A stretch of 64,000 bases of DNA from the NCBI RefSeq assembly GCF_048263515.1, contig NZ_JBLXEC010000003.1:175621-239620 (forward strand), written 5' to 3'. The notes beneath the pieces are model-generated. The model saw nothing but the letters and a program-made list of their open reading frames with translations. It was not told where the DNA came from and made no database searches. Below, in pieces: positions 43,767 through 55,100 of this stretch. This stretch comes from Marinovum sp048263515 (GTDB taxonomy: Bacteria; Pseudomonadota; Alphaproteobacteria; Rhodobacterales; Rhodobacteraceae). Each line of letters starts with the position of its first letter. Position 1 is the stretch's first letter. A program made the translations under genes and the position numbers.

Positions 43767-44867
43767 ATGTCCACGCATCTGACCCACCTCAAACTCTCCC
43801 ATTTCCGCTCGCACAAGCGCGTGGAGATGGTCACCGACGCCCGCCCCGTCGCGCTTTACGGCGCCAATGGCGCCGGCAAGACCAATATCCTCGAGGCGGT
43901 CTCCCTGCTCTCGCCCGGCCGCGGGTTGCGCCGCGCCAGCGCCGAAGAGATGACCCGTCGCCCAGAGGCGCTGGGCTGGAAGATCACCGCCGGCCTTCAG
44001 GCCGACGCTCGTCCGCAAGAGATCGAGAGCCTGTCAGAGCGCGGCGCCGCGCGGCAGGTCAGGATCGACGGCAAACCCGCCAGCCAGATCGCCTTGGGCA
44101 AACTCGCCCGAGTGCTTTGGCTCATCCCCTCGATGGACCGGCTCTGGATCGAAGGCGCCGATGGCCGCCGCCGGTTTCTCGACCGCACCACGCTCAGCTT
44201 CTTTCCCGACCACGCCTCTGCCGTGCTCGACTACGAAAAGGCGATGCGCGAGCGCAATCGCCTGCTCAAGGACCAGGTGCGCGACGCCCATTGGTATGCC
44301 GCGCTCGAGGCGCAGATGGCCCGCTCCGGCGCGGTAATCCATGCCAACCGCCAGGCGGCGCTGGCACGCATCGCCAAGGCCCAGGCCGACACCGAAACCG
44401 CTTTTCCGGTCAGCGAACTGGAGCTCACCGCCACCGAAGGCGAGATGCCCGCCAGCGAGGCCGACCTGCGCGCCGCGCTGGCCGAGAGCCGGTTCCGCGA
44501 TCTCGCCACTGGCCGCGCTATGGTCGGGCCGCACCGGGCCGAGTTGCACGCCGTTTTTGCGGCCAAGGGCGTGCCGGCCCGCGACTGTTCCACCGGCGAG
44601 CAGAAGGCGCTGCTGATCTCGCTGATCCTCGCCAATGGCCGGGCGCTGGCGCAAGAGACCGGCAGCCCGCCGATCCTGCTGCTCGACGAGGTCGCGGCGC
44701 ACCTCGACGCGAACCGCCGCGCCGCGCTTTATGACGAGATCACCGCTCTTGGCGCCCAGGCCTGGATGACCGGAACGGGACCCGAGCTTTTCGCCGATCT
44801 GGGCGACCGGGCGCAACGTTTCGAGGTCAGCGAAACCGGCGGCGAATCCGACGTCGCGGCAGGCTGA
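43767..44867 (+). CDS. recF: DNA replication/repair protein RecF
   Basis: 366 residues. THLKLSHFRSHKRVEM, Walker A YGANGAGKTNILEAVSLLSPGRGLR (about residues 30-42), and the C-terminal SMC-like signature CSTGEQKALLISLILANGRAL with Walker B ILLLDEVAAHLD. RecF loads RecA at gaps through RecOR. The start codon context is modest (TGAGCC) but gives the family N-terminus. It lies after the inverted-repeat element and 94 bases before gyrB. Confidence 0.96.
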   Translation: MSTHLTHLKLSHFRSHKRVEMVTDARPVALYGANGAGKTNILEAVSLLSPGRGLRRASAEEMTRRPEALGWKITAGLQADARPQEIESLSERGAARQVRIDGKPASQIALGKLARVLWLIPSMDRLWIEGADGRRRFLDRTTLSFFPDHASAVLDYEKAMRERNRLLKDQVRDAHWYAALEAQMARSGAVIHANRQAALARIAKAQADTETAFPVSELELTATEGEMPASEADLRAALAESRFRDLATGRAMVGPHRAELHAVFAAKGVPARDCSTGEQKALLISLILANGRALAQETGSPPILLLDEVAAHLDANRRAALYDEITALGAQAWMTGTGPELFADLGDRAQRFEVSETGGESDVAAG

Positions 44868-44905
44868 GACCCGCCGGCTGACACACAAAATCTTGTGGCA
44901 TCTGC

Positions 44906-44934
44906 GTGACATATACGCAAAAACCGCATATATT
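44906..44934 (+). promoter_or_regulatory. gyrB: Candidate gyrB promoter
   Basis: GTGACA and TATATT spaced by 17 bases, just upstream of gyrB, in an AT-rich stretch that stands out from surrounding DNA. Reading is by eye. Confidence 0.45.
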
Positions 44935-44961
44935 CCGGGCAAGAGAAAAAGAAGGCTACGC

Positions 44962-47379
<2,418 letters not shown>

Positions 47380-47391
47380 GGGCATGTAGGT

Positions 47392-47429
47392 GAGCGCATA
47401 TTTTTTCGCGGCGCGCATATTTTTTCGCG
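47392..47429 (+). repeat. Two tandem 19-bp repeats at the candidate transposon end
   Basis: Units at 47392-47410 and 47411-47429 share 18 of 19 bases, with common core GCGCATATTTTTTCGCG. They start seven bases inside the TGT at 47385. Tandem sites of about 20 bp are typical of TnsB-binding ends in Tn7-like elements. IS21-type insertion sequences also carry repeated transposase sites at their ends, so a decayed IS is the main alternative. Confidence 0.65.
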
Positions 47430-47634
47430 TCGCAGGCGCGCGGATAGCGGAAAAATTGACCTGTTCTGAAAGGCTTAATGTGAATCCAGTAAGAGCGGAG
47501 CACATGAGCCTTGATCGATTACCACTTCCATGGGGCGACGACGACGGCTTCCCTCTCAACCCTTGTTAAGCCTCGCGATGTCGCATTGCCCATCATTGGT
47601 CCGCAAGCGGGCTGAGCCCCGCCCTGTCAGCATG

Positions 47635-47899
47635 TCATGCGCTCTTCGTTAGCTTGGCTTTGCCAGCACAGTCCGGGAAACGCACACAGCCGAAAAATGC
47701 TCCTTTGCGGCCGCGCCGTTCAACCAGTCATTTCGCTTCGCAGCAGGGATAGGCCTTTGGGGGTGTTGCCGTAATCACCGCAAACCAGATCTCACCGGAC
47801 CGGAAGGCCGACACCGCAGGCCGGACAAGTCGGCATGCGAATGCCGCCGAGCTTCACGTGCTCGCAGCGATACCAGTCGCGACCGTCCTTTCCGGTCAT
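47635..47899 (-). pseudogene. Remnant of a topoisomerase-type zinc-ribbon protein
   Basis: Reading the minus strand, one frame (47899-47792) gives a short peptide with CEHVKLGGIRMPTCPACG and stops; a shifted frame further on (about 47727-47635) gives RRGRKGAFFGCVRFPDCAGK and then a stop. CPxCG followed by RxGRxGxFxGCxxFPxC is the layout of the topoisomerase C-terminal zinc ribbon found in topoisomerase I and some nucleases. The frames are broken by stops, so this is a decayed 3' end of such a gene. Confidence 0.45.
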
Positions 47900-48307
47900 G
47901 TGAAGCGGATGCCCATCCCCCGGATGAAGCGAAAAGTCCGCTATCCGCCGACTGCGCCTGAAATGGTTGAGACAGCTATTCGTCGATATTCATTCCTCAC
48001 CCAGCATCTGACCAACCTCCGACACGAAGGGCGGACAGCCGACCTTCGCCGCACAGCGCATGAATGGCAGTGATGCGCGGGTAACGGTCGGGGAGGCTGA
48101 TCTGGATGGCGAGGGGCAGCACAAAACCACCGCGCTGACCGACATTCTGTTGCTCGCACGCCGTTTCGACGAGACGTGACGCCACAGCGGTGCCTTTTTC
48201 GTGGCGTAGAATCCATGGTTCAGGTAGAGAATTTTTCAATTGGTGAACTGCCTGTGGACACGGGCGTTTTGTGATTGTGGCAATACTTCTGAAGAGAGGA
48301 GGCGAGC

Positions 48308-49321
48308 ATGATGACGACACGGCAAATTCTCGCGCTCCTTAATTCGCATATTGAAGGTGACGAGGATCAGTTCCTTTCGGTCACGCTACAGATCGCGGCG
48401 CAGCAGGCCCGTGAGGGCAAGCCCGAAGACGCCGAGAAGTTGAAGCGCCTCGTGCAGAAAGCGCGCGATCAGCGCCGCCTCGGTTCTCCGGCTGGCGGGC
48501 AGACCCCGATTCCAATGGCTCGGCCGCGTGCCGAACTTCAGGGGCTTGTCGAAAGCACATATCCCAAAACGACCTTAGCAAGCATGGTGCTGGCAGATGA
48601 AGTCCGAATCCGTCTGGCCCGCGTGGTGCGGCAGCAGCAGGAGCGGGCCACACTTCGGGACTTCGGGCAGAAGCCAGCGACCCATCTGCTTCTGGTCGGG
48701 CCGCCGGGCACGGGCAAGACCATGACAGCCTCGGCGCTGGCCGGGGAACTCCGGCTGCCCTTGTTTACTGTCCGACTCGAATCCTTGTTCAGCCGCTATT
48801 TCGGCGAGACGGCAGCGAAAATGCGGGTGCTGTTCGATCAGATTGCGCAAACGAGAGGCGTTTATCTTCTCGACGAGTTCGACGCCATCGGCGCGCGCCG
48901 GGGCGATCCGAACGACGTGGGCGAAATCCGTCGGGTGCTTAACTCTGTGCTCGCCTTCATGGAAGAGCCGAACGCCACGGATAGCCTCGTGCTGGCTGCG
49001 ACAAACCACGTTGAAATTCTTGACGAGGCGTTGGCGCGCCGCTTCGATGAAGTGGTTGAATACGTGTTGCCGGACCCTGCGGCTGCGCGCGCGATCATCG
49101 AAAAGCGGCTCGGCAAGTTCAAGTTGAATGCTCGGTCATGGTCCGCTTTGGCTCCCGCTCTTGACGGCTTGAGCCCCGGGGAATTGGTCCGGGCAGCGGA
49201 TTCCGTTGTGAAAGATGCGATTATTGACGGTGAGACAAAGATTTCCGCTGACGCGCTTCGTTCGGCTCTGCATGATCGCCAGACGTTCAAGGGTAAGTTT
49301 CGGAAAGGCTCCGATCTTTAG
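48308..49321 (+). CDS. ietA: AAA+ ATPase of an IetAS-type defence/stability pair
   Basis: 337 residues. An N-terminal helical part (about residues 1-90) is followed by one AAA domain: Walker A GPPGTGKT (about 131-138), Walker B YLLDEFDAIG (about 186), sensor AATNH and the arginine-finger region DEALARRFDEV. This ATPase next to a subtilisin-like protease gene matches IetA-IetS, first described on the Agrobacterium Ti plasmid as a stability/incompatibility pair and later reported as phage defence. AGGAGG precedes the start (48308, or 48311). The symbol is by family and pairing. Confidence 0.75.
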   Translation: MMTTRQILALLNSHIEGDEDQFLSVTLQIAAQQAREGKPEDAEKLKRLVQKARDQRRLGSPAGGQTPIPMARPRAELQGLVESTYPKTTLASMVLADEVRIRLARVVRQQQERATLRDFGQKPATHLLLVGPPGTGKTMTASALAGELRLPLFTVRLESLFSRYFGETAAKMRVLFDQIAQTRGVYLLDEFDAIGARRGDPNDVGEIRRVLNSVLAFMEEPNATDSLVLAATNHVEILDEALARRFDEVVEYVLPDPAAARAIIEKRLGKFKLNARSWSALAPALDGLSPGELVRAADSVVKDAIIDGETKISADALRSALHDRQTFKGKFRKGSDL

Positions 49322-49374
49322 AGTTTCCCTCCGAGCGTGCATAACTGGCCTATTGAATAGCAGAGCAGGTTCCA

Positions 49375-51924
49375 ATGGCGGAGCAAGGTGATTTCGACGC
49401 ACGCAAGCATGTGCACATTTCATTCGATGTTTTTCGGGATGGGATTGGCTATTCTTTTCCTCGGCGAAAGATTGAGCCCAAACCGCTTCGCGATGATTAT
49501 GCGGCACATGCCAAAAGCCTCCTGGATCAACTAACCACAGCCCTGGGTGATATTCCTCTTGCAGGGCAGGATAACCGCTTGCCAGTGGCGGGACTAAAGG
49601 CAGGGGCTATAGTGGAGGTGGGCACTGTGCCACCGGCAGAAGATAGCCGCGTGCAAGCCGCTAAGCTGCCGAAGGGGTTGGAGTTCCCAACGCAGGAGGT
49701 CATTGTGCTGAGGTCAGAGCGGCGCGACGACCGAACTGAAAGCGCGCTTCTCTTTGTGCCGGATGATGCCCGAACCTTTTTGCAAGGTCGCATTCGCTCC
49801 TATGGGCAGCTGCGGGGCAATCAACCACCGGCAAATGTGGACAAGTTCGAGAAGGTCGAGACCATCCGTGCCGCAGAGGCCCACGCGCTGTTTGTCGGCA
49901 AAGTTGATTTCGCGTCCCCGGAACTCCTTTGGTGGGAGCTTTGGGTGCGACATGACGGCAGAATAGCCGAAGGGGTTGCTGCTGCCGCGCGGCTGGCGGA
50001 ACTTGATGTGCACGAAGATCAGCTCCTTTTCCCCGATACCACGGTGCTGTTCGTTCATGCTTCTGCCGAGGGAATTACCGGATTCGTAGGGCGTATCCCG
50101 GGGGCCGTTGCAGAGATCAGGAAGGCAACAGGCACAATCGAACCCTTCCTCGACAGAGGCGCGAAGGGGCTCGGGCCGCAGGATTGGACCGCAGACCTCG
50201 CCAAGCGCATCGTCCCGCCGCCCCAGGGCGCGAATGCGGTCTGTGCGCTTGATACCGGCATCTCAGCGCAGCACCCGCTTATTGCTCCCGGTCTACGCGG
50301 TGCTTGGGCCTATGATATGGCTTGGGGTGCGGATGATCACCATCCCCGAGGGGGACATGGCACGCCTCTCGCAGGGTTGGCGCTTTATGGCGATCTTGAA
50401 CCCCTAATGAACGACACACGGCAGGTGCAACTTACCCACGCAGTCGAGTCCATGAAACTGTTGCCGCCAAGAGGCTTTCCGAAGACGAAACCCCCGAGCT
50501 ATGGGGTTGTAACTGAAGGCGCTGTTGCCTTGGTCGAAGCAGAGAGACCAAATGTGAGCCGCGCATTCTGTCTCGCTACTTCAGCTCGTGATTTTCCACC
50601 TGAGCGGCCGTCCAGTTGGAGTGGCGCGTTGGATCAGATCGCGTCGGGCTCTATGCCCGGCGATCAGGCAGAGGGGATTCCAGCGGCCGAGCGTCCGAAA
50701 CGGCTAATGGTGGTCGCGACCGGCAACATGCCCGGTGGCAAGCTCGCCGATGTGCAGCGTTCGCACCCTCTCGAAGATCCGTCACAAAGCTGGAACGCAC
50801 TCACCATCGGCGGGTTCACCCGCAAAGACACACCGCCGTCAAAACCGCCCGGGTTGAAGCCGGTGGTGCCTGCAAACCACCGCAGCCCATTTAGCTTGGG
50901 ATCGCAATCGCTTTCGACTGACCTCACCCCGATCAAGCCAGAAGTGCTGTTCGAGGCAGGTAACATGATTGCCGATCCCTCCGAGGATTGCGGCTGGGAA
51001 CCGTCGGTCTCACTTCTCACGCCTGGCTCCAATGTCGTGCACGAGCCGCTTGTGCCGTTCTGGGCGACCAGCGCAGCGGCGGGGATGGCAGGGCACTTCG
51101 TTGGCGCGCTGCAAGCCGCCTTGCCGGACCTATGGCCCGAGACGCACAGGGCACTGGCGGTTGATTCCGCGGATTGGCCCGAACCGATCCGCAGACTGCT
51201 GATCGGCAGGGGCGATCACTGGAAGACCGGCAAGAATGCGACCAAGGCCAAGAAACAGGAGATTCTTCGCGAAGTCGGATACGGGGTTCCCGACCTGCAA
51301 CGCGCGATAAACTCGGCGAGCAATGACGTGACGCTGATTGCGCAGGCCCAGATCCAGCCGTTTGTGACCGGAGAGAGCGGTGGGCCGGTCTTCAACGAGA
51401 TGCACTTCTATGACTTGCCGTGGCCCAAGGCGGCGCTTGAAAAGATCGAAAACGGCATCGTCACCATGAAAGTGACGCTCTCTTATTTTGTCGAACCGAA
51501 CCTGTCCGGTCGTGCGGCGACCCGTCCCGAAACCTATCGTTCCTTCGGGCTTCGGTTTGCCATGAAGAAGCGAGGCGACACAAAAGAGCAGTTCAAGCGC
51601 CGGGTTTCAGGCCAGCAGGAGAAAGACGCGCCCGGACGGCAGCAAGAAGGTGATTACTGGCTACTTGGCTCGAATGCAGCGCAAGCGGGGTCTCTGCATT
51701 GCGACCTGTGGCGCGGGCGTGCGATTGACCTCGCCCTGCATGACGCTATCGGGGTCTTTCCCGTCACCGGTTGGTGGAAGACGCACGTCGGGCAAAAACG
51801 GTTCAACGATAAGGGGCGCTATGCGTTGGTGGTTTCCATTTCAGCACCCGGGCAAAACGTCGATATGCACTCTGAAATCAGTGCTATTGTCGCAGCGAAA
51901 ATCGCTGCGACCGTCACAACCTAA
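49375..51924 (+). CDS. ietS: Subtilisin-like (S8) serine protease of an IetAS-type pair
   Basis: 849 residues, no signal peptide, so probably intracellular. The S8 catalytic triad is readable: Asp in VCALDTGIS (about residue 294), His in RGGHGTPLAG (about 327) and Ser566 in FWATSAAAGMAGHF (the usual GTSxAxP has become ATSAAAG). The first 270 residues and the C-terminal 250 are extensions with no recognised domain, in line with IetS. It starts 53 bases after ietA. In this system the protease is the likely toxic effector and the ATPase restrains or activates it; that role split is inference from the published pair. Confidence 0.75.
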   Translation: MAEQGDFDARKHVHISFDVFRDGIGYSFPRRKIEPKPLRDDYAAHAKSLLDQLTTALGDIPLAGQDNRLPVAGLKAGAIVEVGTVPPAEDSRVQAAKLPKGLEFPTQEVIVLRSERRDDRTESALLFVPDDARTFLQGRIRSYGQLRGNQPPANVDKFEKVETIRAAEAHALFVGKVDFASPELLWWELWVRHDGRIAEGVAAAARLAELDVHEDQLLFPDTTVLFVHASAEGITGFVGRIPGAVAEIRKATGTIEPFLDRGAKGLGPQDWTADLAKRIVPPPQGANAVCALDTGISAQHPLIAPGLRGAWAYDMAWGADDHHPRGGHGTPLAGLALYGDLEPLMNDTRQVQLTHAVESMKLLPPRGFPKTKPPSYGVVTEGAVALVEAERPNVSRAFCLATSARDFPPERPSSWSGALDQIASGSMPGDQAEGIPAAERPKRLMVVATGNMPGGKLADVQRSHPLEDPSQSWNALTIGGFTRKDTPPSKPPGLKPVVPANHRSPFSLGSQSLSTDLTPIKPEVLFEAGNMIADPSEDCGWEPSVSLLTPGSNVVHEPLVPFWATSAAAGMAGHFVGALQAALPDLWPETHRALAVDSADWPEPIRRLLIGRGDHWKTGKNATKAKKQEILREVGYGVPDLQRAINSASNDVTLIAQAQIQPFVTGESGGPVFNEMHFYDLPWPKAALEKIENGIVTMKVTLSYFVEPNLSGRAATRPETYRSFGLRFAMKKRGDTKEQFKRRVSGQQEKDAPGRQQEGDYWLLGSNAAQAGSLHCDLWRGRAIDLALHDAIGVFPVTGWWKTHVGQKRFNDKGRYALVVSISAPGQNVDMHSEISAIVAAKIAATVTT

Positions 51925-52166
51925 CTGCTGCGGCGCGTTGCCTTGGCTGCGCACTTTTGTTTCCAGCCCCTCGAGTTTGCGCCGATTATCTTTTGCGCGT
52001 AACACAAAGGTCCGCAGAGAACTGGGAACAGCCATGCCTCGCAACAAGCTCGAATGTCCGCAGAGGGCCGACATCGCTGCCGGACCAGATTACATATCTC
52101 GCGATGCTATATCGTAGTATCCACTCCCCGACGGACGTCTATCCCGAGGCGGGTTCGACATATGAT

Positions 52167-55100
52167 TTATGTATCGAGCCTCACGAGTGCGCTTGCGAGC
52201 GCATGCTCAGCGACGAAACGCATCGCGTGTCCCGCCTCAATCTTCCTGAGCGCGGCCTCAATCTTGGTGCCGTAATGGGTCGTCTTCCAGTGCCGCGAGG
52301 CGGTGTTGGAGACGACCACGTAGTGGGTCTCGTCGGATACGGTATTCTTGAGGATACCGCCGCGGCGCGCAATCTCGTTACCGATCAACGAGCGCGGCCC
52401 CATGCTCATTTTGCCCGTCAGCACGAAGGTCTTCCCTTCGAGATCGATCGCGCCCGCATCGGTGATCGGATCGGTGGGCGACAACGCGCCACCAATGTTG
52501 GCAACACCCGTGTCGGCATGCCCGTCGGTCACAAGCTCGGCGATCCATTCCCGGATCTCCTCGGCCTCTTCCTCGTCAAGGACAGCATCGGCAAGCGCCT
52601 CGTCGACCGCCCAGCGCAAATGCACAAAGATCGGGGCCTTGGCGAGCGCCGGGTCTGAGTGGAAGCGGGCGTAAATTTTGCGCGCTTCCCCGGAGGTAAT
52701 CCGGCCGTCGCAGATGATGCCTGCGCAGAAACCAAGGAATGTGTTGATGATGTCCTTCTCAGCTGCGTGCGCGGGGTCGTCGAGAGTTTCGCGCAGGGCC
52801 TCGCACTGGATGGAGATAGCGGTCATGAGATCGCCGCCCGAATCCTCGAGCGCCTCGGTGAGCATGTCGGTGATCCGGCTCTCGCCGGCGTCGCCGAAGA
52901 AGGCATCGATTTCCCGTGCCTCGGCAATGAGGCCCTCGTATTCGCCATCCTCTATCGCGTCCGAGGCCGCGATCCCCTCAAGGAACCCGAGCCAGTAGAA
53001 GCCGCGCTTACGCGTCGTGGCGGTGCGGTTGAAGCAATCGTAGGCTTGGTCCTCGCGCCACTGTTCGATGCGCGCCAGCGCCTGCTCCGACAGGGAGGGC
53101 TTGGGTCCCCTTCCAATATCTGCAACATCTGGGGCGACGGATGGCACCGTCGAAGGCTCCTCGAAGAGCCGCCCCTGCCGGGCATCGTTGGGCTCCGCCT
53201 TCGCGTCCGTCTTGGCGGCTTTCTTCGCCAAAGCCATTTCGGCCCGCTCGGCTTTCGCGGCCTCCTCGGTCTCGGCGGCGCGTGTTGCTGCCTCCTCAGC
53301 GGCTTTGCGAGCCCGCTCGACCGCCTCGGCGCGGGTCTGCTGACGCTCGGCTTCCTCGGTCTTCGCGCGCGCGAGCGCGGCGTCGAGCGCGGCGCGCAGC
53401 TTCTCGATCTGACCGCGGGGGTCGCGGAACCAGTCGGTCGACCAGATGCGATGGAAGTGCCAGCCAAGCCCTTCGAGCACCTGCTGGCGCAGCCGGTCGC
53501 GGTCGCGGCTCGAGCGCGAGCTGTGATAGGGCGCGCCGTCGCATTCCACAGCGAGGATGAAGCCGTAGGGCCAGTCCGGGTGGCGCACGCCGATATCGAT
53601 CTTGAAGCCCGAGGCCCCGACCTGCGGAACGGCCTCGTAGCCCGCAGCCTCGATTTGGGCGATCACGAAATCTTCGAAGGGGCTGTCGGTCTCGCCGCGC
53701 TCGACCTGGATGTCGCCGAGCTGACCGGTCCGGGAGAATTCGAGCCACGCGCGGAGCATCTGCACGCCGTAGGCCTTGCCATCCGCCTGGATGTCGGTGG
53801 GCACCATCGAAGAGTAGGTGACGATCTTCTCCTTGGCGCGACTGAAGAGCACGTTCAGGCGACGGTGACCGTGCACCGAGTTCACCGGGCCGAAGCGCTG
53901 GTAGGTTTTGCCTGTCTCCGGGTCGGGTCCGTAGAGCGTCGAGATCATGATCACGTCGCGCTCATCGCCCTGGATCGTCTCGAGGTTCTTGACGAAGAAC
54001 TCCTCGAGCCCGTCGTCCCTCTCCGCCCAGCGCTCGATATAGGCCTCGACATGCGGGTTGCGGGCGCGCTCGCGCTCGAACTCGGTGACGATGAGCTCGG
54101 TCTGGTCCTTGTTCATGGTTGCGAGGCCGAGAGAGCGCTCGGGGTGGTCGCGCATGTGCTGGATCGCTCCGGCCACGATGGCGCGCGCCTCAGGGATGTT
54201 GCGGCCCTTTCGATATTCGCCCTCGACCTTCACCAGCTCGACGCCGAGCTCCGGGTCGCCATCGCGGGCGGCCGGGAAGATGGTGAGCTGGCCGTCATAG
54301 ACCATCTTGTTGGAGATCGCGATGAGGTTGAGATGGCGCGAGCGGTAGTGCCAGCGCAGCTGGCGCACTGGCGTGAAGGTCGTGTTCGCCATATCGAGGA
54401 TGCTCTCGCTGTCGGTGCGAACATCTTCGTCCTCGTCGGAATCGTCGAGCACCTTGGAGAAGAAGTTGGTTGGCGGCAGCTGCTTGGTGTCGCCGACGAT
54501 CACAACCTGGCGGGCACGCATGATCGCGCCCAGCGCGTTTTCCGGCGTCATCTGCGAGGCCTCGTCGATGACGACGAGATCGAAGGCGAACTGGCCGTGC
54601 AGGTATTGCGCCACGGCAAGCGGCGACATCATCCAGCAGGGTTTCAGATCGATCAGCGCGGCGCCGGCGCGCGCGGTGAGATCCCGCACGCCGACCCGGT
54701 TGCGCTGCTTGTTCAACTCGTGCCGGATCAGGCTCATCTCGGTATAGGTGCCGACCTTGCCAATGCCGTTGCCCACGGGCGGGTGGCTGTTCTCGATCAG
54801 CTCCTCGCGGATCGCGAGGCGGGAAAGATTGGTGAGCTCGCGATCGATCCGTGCGATGTCGCGGCGCAAGCGGTTGAGATCGGCACCGTCATAAGCATCC
54901 AGCGTGCGGCCGAAGCGCGCCTGCAAATGGTCGGTCAGGCTGCGCGCGTAAATCGCTTCGACAATCACCGGCAGGTTCGCGCGCTGAGTTTGCCCCTCTT
55001 CGCTCTGCACCCAGTCCGTCAGCGGCTGGAGTCCCCGCGCCTCAAGCGCGGCGAGCGCGCGCAGGAGACGCGCCTGATCGATGAGACCCTCGGCGCGGCG

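Larger units (their letters stand above)
47380..48307. other. Decayed, gene-poor stretch between gyrB and the cargo genes
   Basis: 928 bases with no intact recognisable gene. It contains the candidate transposon end (47385-47429), a 21-codon frame at 47504-47569 (MSLDRLPLPWGDDDGFPLNP) with a GAGCGGAGC binding site, remnants of a zinc-ribbon gene on the minus strand (47635-47899), and protein-like but unrecognised frames on both strands from 47858 to 48320. This pattern suggests repeated insertion and decay next to gyrB. Confidence 0.55.

Noticed and set aside
47380..48307. tRNA gene as the insertion target
   Set aside because: No cloverleaf-forming sequence was found next to the island; the neighbour is the gyrB stop codon.
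52034..52117. Short frame after ietS (MPRNKLECPQRADIAAG)
   Set aside because: No binding site, no recognisable family and only 27 codons; treated as spacer between ietS and the convergent helicase gene.
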